A DNA stretch of 64,000 nucleotides from Isochrysis galbana (Eukaryota > Haptophyta > Isochrysidales > Isochrysidaceae): positions 1,334,979 to 1,398,978 of the forward strand of contig CM030934.1 in the NCBI GenBank assembly GCA_018136815.1. The letters are read 5' to 3'. The number at the start of each line of letters is the position of its first letter. Within the stretch, counting starts at the first letter, position 1. The notes below the pieces were generated by a model, which saw nothing but the letters and a program-made list of their open reading frames with translations, was not told the DNA's origin and searched no databases. Positions 20,203-28,516 of this stretch are shown in pieces. The translations under genes and the position numbers were made by a program.

Positions 20203-21938
20203 ATGAGCAGCGAGCGCGTGAGTGCCGATGTGGTCTCGCAGCTGGATGAGCTCCAGCGCAAGTACAGGATCATGGAGGGCGACCGGAAATCGTATGCTGA
20301 GGAGGTGCAGAACGTCGTGCGCAAACAAAAGGCGCAGATTGAGAAGCTTAAGCGAGAGAACAACCAGCTGAAGTCAGAGCTGAGCCTCGAGACGAGGGCG
20401 GCCACTGTTGGCAGCTCAGGCGTAGTCTCGACTAAGCTCACCGCGCTGCAAGACGCGCAGGAGCTCGCGGCGCGGACGATCGAGGCAGAGAAGCGGCGAG
20501 GAGAAGAGTTGGATATGCGCCTGCGCGCCCTCAAGGAGCAGCTTCTGCAGGAGAAGAAGGAGATGGGCGGCAACAATGGTCATATAGAGCAGCACCATGC
20601 CGTCCAGAAACAGGTCAAGGTGCTCGAGCACCGGCTCCACCGCTCCCTGGTCAAATTCAACGAGGCCATCTCGGCCAACAAGGAGCTTCGTGAGATCATC
20701 GACAACCTTCGGCGAGAGAGGGTCGTCTTTGACGGCATTTACAAGAAGATGCAGGTAGAAATCGATTTTTTTGTCCTGACTAAATGATCATCTCCTGCAC
20801 ATGCTGAATGTGCTCTACCCCCCTTGTGGCACAGAACAATCTTGCCGAGAAGAAGAAGAAGATGGCGGATATCATCGAGGTTGCGAATGTGGCATACGAG
20901 GCGCGTGATCGTGCGCATGCTGAGATAAACAACTTGCGGGCGCAGGCGGAGAAGGAGCAAGCTGAATTTGAGGTGCAGTGGAAGGAACTTGGCCTGCAGC
21001 TGGAGGAAGATCGGCGCCGACAGGAAGCCTTGGCAAGAGAACGCGCCAAGGCACTGACGGAAGCCAACAAGAGCGCAGAAGATGACGCGCTTGACAAGGC
21101 TTCGGCCAAGGGCGGCAGGGGTTCTAGCAACGGGAATGACGATGTGGCAAGCGGGATGGAGAAGGTGGCGTCGTACGAGGAGGCCTTTGCCCAGATCCAA
21201 ACAGCCACCGGAATAGAGGACATCGACCAGCTCGTCAACAATTTTATCGAAAATGAGGATGGAAATTTCAAGATGTTTAACTATCTAAACGAGCTCAATT
21301 CGGACATCGAGAAGGCAGAGGATGCCATCCAGGAGCTCAAGAAGGACGCCGAGAACTTCCGAGGTAAGGATCGCGGAGCTGCCTCTCAGCGTAAGCGGAT
21401 GATGAAAGATCTCGCGGATCGCGTCTCGGATACCGAGGCGAAGGCTGCGCAGTATGAGGAGACGTTGAAAACTCTTAACGGGTCCATCGCGTCCATCATT
21501 AAAATCATTGAGGGGCTCACAGTCAAGCTTGGCTGCAACTCGCGACTCCTTAATGAAATGGGCGCCGAGGGCGGCGGGTGCAACGAACAGAACATGATGG
21601 TTTACATGGGCGTTATTGAGCAGAGAGCGAATGAGCTGCTCAGTGCGCACTTGCAACAAACCGGGGGTGGTGGTGTAGCGTCCTCGCTCTTGCGTCGGGA
21701 TGCCGGGATGGAGTCGGGCTCCGCCCGTGGAACTAACTCAAGACCTAGCATTGCTGTGCCGACGACTGCAGACGACGGCTTGGAATCTGATGACAGTGAT
21801 GAGGACGACCAACGGCCTCTTTCGCGTCAGGAGCTGCATGCAAGGACCCTGCGAGGGCTTGCCAAGCGCGAATCATCCACCAAGAAGGCAACGAACACTA
21901 ATAGTCGACGAGGGTCCGGTGTTCCGACTCGGCGTTGA
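20203..21938 (+). CDS. Outer dynein arm docking-complex coiled-coil protein (ODAD1/CCDC114/CCDC63 type)
   Basis: This family anchors outer dynein arms on flagellar doublet microtubules. Exon 1 is 20203-20754 and exon 2 is 20835-21938; the 80 bp intron is GTAGAA...GCACAG, phase 0, and splicing restores FDGIYKKMQNNLAEKKKKM. The product is 551 residues, close to the length of algal DC2/ODA1 proteins. Long coiled coils cover residues 10-180 and 185-290. The family signature ATGIEDIDQLVNNFIENED followed by NFKMFNYLNELN lies at about 300-335. A third coiled coil follows, then an acidic, Ser-rich tail (ESDDSDEDDQ) and a basic end. The start codon follows an acceptor-like CTTAG by a few bases, so a 5' leader intron is possible. 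The gene implies flagella at some life stage. Confidence 0.88.
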
Positions 21939-22350
21939 GTCGGGGCCGATTGCCCTGATTAGGCACTGTAAATTGCTCGTGCACCTGGGATTAGATCCTC
22001 TGGAGCAACGCTCAACTAATCCATCGGATCCGTTGGCTTCGTGCGTGTGCCCAATGATCGGAGCTCTTTGTCTGTTTGGATACTGAGTGCATGTCTAGCG
22101 GGTGGAGCGGGAGAGGTCGTGCGTGTGCGTCGTGCCTGCTTCTAGAACGAATTTGTGCGAAAAGTACGAAGTATTGCGTACTGCTAGTCTTCCTCTAGAG
22201 CCCAAGACGCCCGCGTCCCTCCTTGCGCCACCTCGGGACGGCACGGGAGTTGGTGGCTGAGCATTTCGTTGAGGGAGAGCTCGGGCCCTGCCCAGAAAGA
22301 ACACTAAAGCCAAGCCCAAGCGCGGCGGCAACTGGTCTCCCTTCGCTATT
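21939..22350. other. 3' flank of the docking-complex gene
   Basis: No gene recognised. Open frames here have shadow-like composition. Confidence 0.5.
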
Positions 22351-22545
22351 CGCAACTAAGTTTATACTTGGTTCACCCTTGGGGGGGCACGAGCCCCCCC
22401 CTCTCTCCACTCCTTCCCCGCCATGGGGGAGGAACCACCCACTCTCCTGGCACGCCTGATGGCTTGCCAGGAGCACACTGCCATGCTGACCCATCCCTCT
22501 CCCCACAGGCACAGGCACGCCCCTGACTGACTCGCCGACTCGCCC
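22351..22545 (+). repeat. Repeat family C, 5' part
   Basis: It matches the first 190 bp of the 16523 copy (AACTAAGTTTATACTTGGTT, then the poly-G/poly-C hairpin, then CTGGCACGCCTGATGGC) and then diverges. Confidence 0.75.
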
Positions 22546-22734
22546 GCCCTGGCTTGCCTTCCCCATCGCAGCGCTCCCGGGCGCGCGCCTAACTCGGGCT
22601 CTCCGGGCCCCTCGCGGCGGCGCGTTAGCGCGCATGCGGGGCGAATGGTCGCAGACTTCGACGAGGTGCCAGCGCGCGGTGGGCGCGACGGCGCGACTGT
22701 GTTGTATTCAGGCCTCTTTTGGCATGAATATCAA

Positions 22735-25108
22735 CTAACTTTATAGTTGGTTGCCATGGAGCGCGCCGCCGCTCCCCACCTCTCCTTCGGGTCCCCCGCC
22801 GCGGGAGCCCCCCCAGTACCCATGGAGCTGTCGCTGGCGAAGCGACCGCGTCCGCCCGCAGAGGCCGAGCAGGTGAGCGTGACCCAGGTCGCGCCGCACG
22901 GCCCGTGGCCCCGGCCACACCAAGGAAGACAGCCATGCCGGCCCACCCCATGGTGGGTCACAGGCTGTGACAAGCAGCACACCAGCACCCGACCAAGAGA
23001 GACAATCACCCATCAGGCATGCCTTATGGCAGAGGCCTCTCTCACCCGGGTGACGGCCGCGCTGCCTTGGCGGCGCGGCCCGAGACCGGGTGGCCCTTAT
23101 GGGCACAACTTCAACACCATCAGCAAAGCGCACATGGACACTGACCCACCAACAGCTCAGCACAAGACCTTACAAATGAGAGACTGCTTGGATGCGCCTC
23201 GGGGCGCACACTACACCGCCATTCAGATTTTTTTTTTACACCGCCATGCCCACCACCCACACAGACCCACATACAGCCTTACCACCCCCGACCGCCCCTG
23301 CCACTCAGGAGCCGCCCTCAGATGAAGAGCAAGGCGCCATGGATTCGGACGCAAACTTCGAATTGTCCTTCCACCAAGAGGGCGACTACACTTTCCTAGA
23401 CGCCACGGTCTACGCCGCAATTGTAGAGCTCCTATTGGAGCTCGAAGGAGTCGACCCGGAGCCGGACTTTTGGGCCCGCTCCATTCGCGGACCATGGCAT
23501 ATCGCTGTGAATGAAGACTGCGCGCAACAATTCAAGGGACGCTATGGCGACATCACCACGCTCCGCATCAACCAAACCGACATCTCGGTCCGCGTCAAAG
23601 TGGACTCCATCGACGAAAAAATCAACAAGAAAGGCTCCACGTCACGCAAAGCGTTATACAACGCCCTCCAAGACGTTGCGGCGCACTTGGTACCAACGGT
23701 GGGAGAAGCTACCCATTTACCGTGGGCAGCGGCATGCCGCAGGGATGCCCGCTGTCACCGCTCACGTTTCTACTGACCACGGAGGCACTCACTAGAGCCA
23801 TCAACGGCGACGAAGACATCAACGGCGTGAACCTCAACGGCTATAGCCTGAAGATAAGCCAATTTGCCGACGACACGGCGCTGATAACGCGCGACTATAA
23901 GAGTCTGCAGAAATCATACAATGGGTGGAATTGCACGAGAAAGCGACGGGCGGCAAAACTAACGCAGACAAATTCCAAGGACTAAGAATGGGCTCTCAGA
24001 GACTTCGTAAGCCTCCGTGGGATATGAGAAAATACAACTGGATAAAAAACGATGAACATCTGACTATCTTGGGCGTCCCCCTGGGAGCACCCGAGACGCT
24101 CAAGCCCTTTTGGTCGAAACTAGCGGATAAGATCGACGCGAGGGTCGCCAAGCTAGCACCGGCCACCAACTATATGACAATATTTGGTAGGGCGTCAGTG
24201 GTGAACTTCATACTCTATGGTATCCCGAGATATTGGTTGGATAGGGGAAAAGGGCTTAGATATGGTCGGTGGCCCGCGCCCCCCCCCCGGTGACCGGTGA
24301 TCCGTTCCCCCCTTCCTCCTATGCCTACCGGGCTGGCGGCGTCCTCAGTCCCGACTTCTCCTGTAAATAGGTGCGGGACTTACTTACATATTTTATATTT
24401 TCCAGTGAGCGGAGCCCTCGCTCCGCCCACCCCCTTCTCCGCGCTCTCTCTCCCCTCTCCTGCAGGCACGCGCGATGGCGCGCCTGCGACAGGCCTGCAG
24501 CTGCCTCTGGAGACCCCTGGAGGCTCCTGGAGGCCAGCTCAGGGGGCAGAGGAGGCTGGGGCTGGGCCCTGGTCTCCCCTGCCTCTCCCTCGCTGGCGCT
24601 CCTGGGCCTCAGGGGCCCCCACTCTGCACCTGTCTGCCTGTCGAACAGGGGTGGATGGGGGGTTGGAGCGATGGGCTGGCCACGAGGGGCCAGGACGCGC
24701 GAATTAGGCGAGCCTGTCAGGGAGAGAGTGGGTCAGCATGGCAGTGGCCTCCTGGCAAGCCATCAGGCATGCCAGGAGAGTGGGTGGTTCCTCCCCCATG
24801 GCATGGGGAGGAGTGGAGAGAGGGGGGGGCTCATAAACTTAGTTGAGGCCGCTCAGGGAAGAAAACCGAAGATCAAAAAAACGATAGAACTCAGCACCCC
24901 TTTATTTATCGAAGACGAGAAAGGCAGGCTACAACTCAGCAAGGAATTCGGCCTCGTAGCGAAAGCTCTCGGTTTAGCCGAGAGACTCGCGACGCGTCAC
25001 CCCGCTCTGACCGGTACTTCGGATGGGCGACCGATCATAACTAAGGACACACCGAGTGAACGCTCGTGCGCATTAGTACGACGACACCCCGCAACACTTT
25101 CTGTATAG
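22735..25108 (+). mobile_element. Decayed non-LTR retrotransposon (LINE), internally deleted and with a nested insertion
   Basis: The 5' end CAACTAACTTTATAGTTGGT is followed by a frame starting MERAAAPHLSF (22747). An ORF1-like segment (23330-23700) has FWARSIRGPWHIAVNED and a small basic fold. Near 23700-23715 it jumps directly into reverse transcriptase in another frame: SGMPQGCPLSPLTFLLTTEA, then QFADDTALI with the catalytic FADD. A further frame change near 23920 leads into ILGVPLGAPETLKPFWSK and NFILYGIPRYWL. The frame is then cut by a repeat (24250-24845), after which TPLFIEDEKGRLQLSKEFG looks like more of the same ORF, ending at 25108. The endonuclease domain and much of the reverse transcriptase are missing, so this is a dead copy. 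Confidence 0.8.
24250..24845 (-). repeat. Repeat family C (second subtype) nested in the LINE
   Basis: It is the inverted complement of 18735-19340, from ATGGTCGGTGGCCCGCGCC at 24261 to CATAAACTTAGTTGAGG at the right end. It splits LINE coding sequence, so it arrived after the LINE. Confidence 0.8.
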
Positions 25109-26077
25109 ACAGGTCACTCAACAGAACAGGAGGAAGGAGAGAACTTACTGTTGGGGACAGGTGCACCCCGCTTAGCTCGAACCCCCCGCACGACCCGGGC
25201 CCCTAAGTAGAGCACGAGGGGAGTTGCCGCAAGGCAGGGAGTGGGGGAGCGGGAAGAGAAAGGGCGTGGCTTCGTGAGCGTCTTCCAGTGCCACGAGTGA
25301 GGCGAGAATATTAAAAGGTTTTTTTTTAAGTGAGGAAGGCAAGAAAGTCATGTGCCTCACGTGCACCAGGGGGGGCTCTCAGAAACTCTGCGATTGAAAG
25401 GCTGCCGAGGCCAGCGCCATGCGAGATGTTGCGACGCGATGCTCGACCTCATCGAGGCTCACGCGCTCAACTGCACGCCCAGCCGACAAGATCGGCAACG
25501 TGGGATCGACTTGCGCTCGTCACGCAGAAACCGAACCAGGCAAAGCCCATGGTATAGATAGCATGGGGTACATATGCGGCTTTCAACAAGCAACCACAAA
25601 ATCGGCTGTTTCTTCGGTCGAATACGCCTCATATGTGTCAAATTTTGCGCTCGCCATGGGCGCTTGTGATTCGCACTGAGATGACCGTCGCTACCCTCGT
25701 CCCCCACCCACCCAACCCAGCAGCGGCTCACAGTAATGCGAGCCGCGATTGGGCCTTGTCACTGCGGCCACTTGTGGGCTCCAACCCAAACTAAGGCGCT
25801 AACGCCTATCGGCGCCTGTCAGGATGCTATTCTGAATGCCTGCATTGGTCCCACTAAGAAGCCCGCGCCCCGGACCGTAGCCACATTCAATTCACGTCTG
25901 CGGTCTTTTCGGGAGAACTGGCAAAGGACGACGTCTAAGCTGCGACATTGGGTGTGTGTTGCTTCGGAAACAACGTTGCGCACCCTCCATCGAGCGCATG
26001 ATCGTCCAAAAGAATAGAGGGAAGGAATCAGGGTCGAAATCGGGATCCACAACCCTGCGGGCGAGACTGCTATTACC
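25109..26077. other. Region between LINE remnant and gamma-CA gene
   Basis: 25303-25329 has AGAATATTAAAAGG plus a T run, also seen near 19474. Otherwise no recognisable domain. The minus-strand frame at 25819-26265 overlaps the last gamma-CA exon in another frame and is a shadow. Confidence 0.45.
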
Positions 26078-27473
26078 TTACCCACATCGATAGTTGTAAG
26101 CGAGTCGCGCATACTTTTCTGCGAGTAGTCGGTTGTGCTCTTCTTTGTCGGGCTCGAGCGCCTTTTTGATCTGCGAAAAGCAAGAGCATCGGAGTGCAAT
26201 GCGAAAGCCATGCGTGTAGTCGAAGAAAGAGTAAAGTCTGACTCTGATGTGATTCGATCGCTCAAGCGCGTGCGCGGCTGTGATGAATCTGAACGAATGT
26301 GCTTCCACGGAGCTCATTGATATAGGCTGCGCAGCCTTTGGCAATCTTGCATGGGAGAGTGAGTGCACTTGCCTTTGCGGGAACTCCAAGCACCTGCAAT
26401 TCCAAAAGTAGTAGACTCCAAATGGAAAGGATAAAAACCTGAATGGGTGGCCGGGCCGGCCACCCATTCAGGCTCAGTACGCAAAAGTTGAGCCATAGGC
26501 TAGGTGCCAAAGCCTCAATCGCAGATCGGGGAACGGTGGGCGAGAGAAGAAAATTCGGTATCCAAGCTTCAAATTGTGTGGCCTCGCACCAGTGACAAAG
26601 GAGGAATGATCATCCCGGCGGAGACGATGGCACCAGCGCCTACAATCGAACCTCGACCAATTACAGCGCCATCAAGAACGGTAGCCTGAGCACATAGGAC
26701 GTACGGCAAAGATGGGAGCATATGTCCACTGTGAACATGATTGCATTCCAGGCTCCTGGATCCGCGGCATATATTTATCATATCATCGCCAAGATCCCAC
26801 ACCTAGAGCTACGGTCCATCCACATACCTGTATGCCTATCAAGCAGTGGTCTTCGATAGTGCATCCATGCAGCACGGCGCGATGGCCCACGACCACATGG
26901 TCGCCGATGATGGTGGGATCTTCGTCGCCAAGGTGCACCACTGTACCATCCTGCATCACTCAGAGTCACTGCTTGGTCAGCATCGCTCATCAATGTTCAA
27001 GGGCTGGCTCACGTGCCGTCGAGCAGAATAACTCTTCTATCAGGATCGCTCCTCGGTCAGGAAACCTCGCAGTCATGCACTGGCTCGGTCAACCGTCTCA
27101 CCTGTATGTTTGAGAACCTGCCAATGACGATCCGGTTCATGTCGCCTCGGAGGACGACGTTGTACCAGACGGAAGATCCTTCTCCAATGGTGACGTCGCC
27201 GACGACGGCGGACCCCGCATGGATCAGCACGTCGGACGCCACGCTCGGCAGCTTGTGCAGGTACCTCTCAAAGGTGGCAGCTGGATGGGCGGCACTCAGC
27301 CGGCCGAGCGCCTGCTCGAGCTCCGCAAGCTCAGCCGGAGGCGCATGGACGCGCGGCGTGGTCTTCTCGCCTACAACCATCGGATTGACGCTGCGTCGCT
27401 CTGTCGATAGCGCACACGCCGCCCAGCGCCTCCCAGCCACGCTCCAGCCCGCGGGAGGCAGCCAGCGCCCCAT
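26078..27473 (-). CDS. Gamma-type carbonic anhydrase / left-handed beta-helix protein, five exons
   Basis: Eukaryotic gamma-CAs form trimers on mitochondrial complex I. Exon 1, 27473-27102, starts MGRWLPPAGWSVAGRRWAAC, a basic mitochondrial-type leader, and ends VLRGDMNRIVIGRFSNIQ. Exon 2, 26950-26828, gives DGTVVHLGDEDPTIIGDHV then VVGHRAVLHGCTI. Exon 3, 26685-26590, gives ATVLDGAVIGRGSIVGAGA and IIPPLSL. Introns 1 and 2 are phase 0 with GTGAGA and GTATGT donors. The three zinc-site histidines of the family (in VVH, VGH and LHG) are all present. A microexon near 26438-26472 would supply the GWPARP equivalent of the family's G-x-PAK turn; its phase is unsettled. Exon 5, 26170-26078, after TTTTCGCAG, gives KEEHNRLLAEKYARLAYNY and a stop. 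Total is about 239 residues, normal for the family. Confidence 0.87.
26438..26472. repeat. Perfect 35 bp palindrome
   Basis: Arms of 17 bp (CCTGAATGGGTGGCCGG) around a single central base, perfectly complementary. It coincides with the proposed fourth exon of the gamma-CA gene. Confidence 0.95.
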
Positions 27474-27584
27474 CGATCGAGCGCGCGCGGCGGGGGCCAG
27501 GCGGACGGACCCCCCCCCCCCTCTCCCTTCTATGATTAATATCATTATAGAGTCTAGCACTCTAGTACTATTTTCTATGTACTT

Positions 27585-27745
27585 TCAGAGTTTTCTTGTT
27601 GTCCTAGTTTAATCCTAGTGCTGAGGGACCGTGCCTCATCGGCAACGGAGCCCCTACCCCGCGATGGGGGTGTGCGCGGTTGGTGCATGGCTCGTCCGGT
27701 GTATGTGGCTAGGGATGCTAGCCAACGAGACCTCTTACAAGACTA
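27585..27745 (+). repeat. Dispersed repeat family B, copy 1
   Basis: Landmarks TTGTTGTCCTAGTTTAATCC, CGGCAACGGAGCCCCTACCC, CGCGATGGGGGTGTGCGCGG and GGCTCGTCCGGTGTATGTGG. Other copies are at 41713-41990 and, inverted, at 46550-46830. It lies just upstream of the gamma-CA start. No coding capacity. Confidence 0.85.
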
Positions 27746-27980
27746 CAATTTCTGACGGGGTACTTTAGGAGTACCCCAACATACCTCTCAATCTCCACCT
27801 CTATTTTTCTCATACTCTATGCCACAACCATGAACCACACAGCCTGGCGTGCCACGCGGTGTGCCAAATTGTACATAGACACATTTTATTGGCCTTTGGT
27901 TGGCATGCCGCGGTGTGCCTAGTGAACGGGCAACACGTACGCAGAGACCTCCTAGTGCTAGTGCTACATGCATGAGGAGC

Positions 27981-28384
27981 CTACTTGAATTTAACACGCT
28001 CCACCTTGACATCGAGGACTAGGGTTGCATCGCGATTGGGGTTTTGAACAACGCTTGCCAACGAGCGTCTATCTTGGAGATTTGTTGGCTGTGGCCCTAG
28101 AGTCATACTTTGGTCGTAGCCCAACGCTGGGGGGATGAGGCCTCGCCGATAGCCTCCCTTGCCCATGCCGACGACGAGCTATCGGATGGAGGGGACAGCA
28201 GGCATCAATGGGGGATCAGTGTATTCCTTTGTACGGCCGCAAGCAGTGGTGAGCGAATAGTCATGACGGATACACACCTCTTCAAGTCCAGGGATTGCTT
28301 GCTTCGAGCCCACAGTGAAGGTGTACGGCTCGGGAAGGCCTCCGTTCGCCTCCGCAGTGTCCATTGAAGAACTAAACTTCTTCC
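27981..28384 (-). CDS. FKBP-type peptidyl-prolyl isomerase domain, 5' exons missing
   Basis: FKBPs catalyse cis-trans isomerisation of prolyl bonds. Exon a, 28384-28278, follows the acceptor CCCACAG and reads KKFSSSMDTAEANGG, then PYTFTVGSKQAIPGLEE. Exon b, 28178-27981, reads LVVGMGKGGYRRGLIPPALG and ends LVLDVKVERVKFK. The 99 bp intron is GTGTGT...CGATAG, phase 0. Together they cover most of an FKBP domain: the G-K-x-F-x-S start, the V-I-P-G-L-E equivalent (AIPGLEE), the G-x-R-R-x-x-I-P-P core and the final beta strand. The pattern is nearest to plant/algal plastid-lumen FKBPs (inference). Exon a begins in phase 1, so at least one upstream exon is lost in the gap at 28417-28516. It might be a separate gene or the C-terminal domain of the EF-hand-like protein on the other side of the gap. 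Confidence 0.82.
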
Positions 28385-28416
28385 CTGTGGGCAGTTGTGG
28401 GAGTTAGATTCTGTGC

Positions 28417-28516
28417 NNNNNNNNNNNNNNNNNNNNNNNNNNNNNNNNNNNNNNNNNNNNNNNNNNNNNNNNNNNNNNNNNNNNNNNNNNNNNNNNNNNN
28501 NNNNNNNNNNNNNNNN
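28417..28516. other. Assembly gap of 100 N
   Basis: Exactly 100 N, size unknown. It lies between the FKBP exons and the last exon of the EF-hand-like protein, both read on the minus strand, and hides the end of one and the start of the other. Confidence 0.99.
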
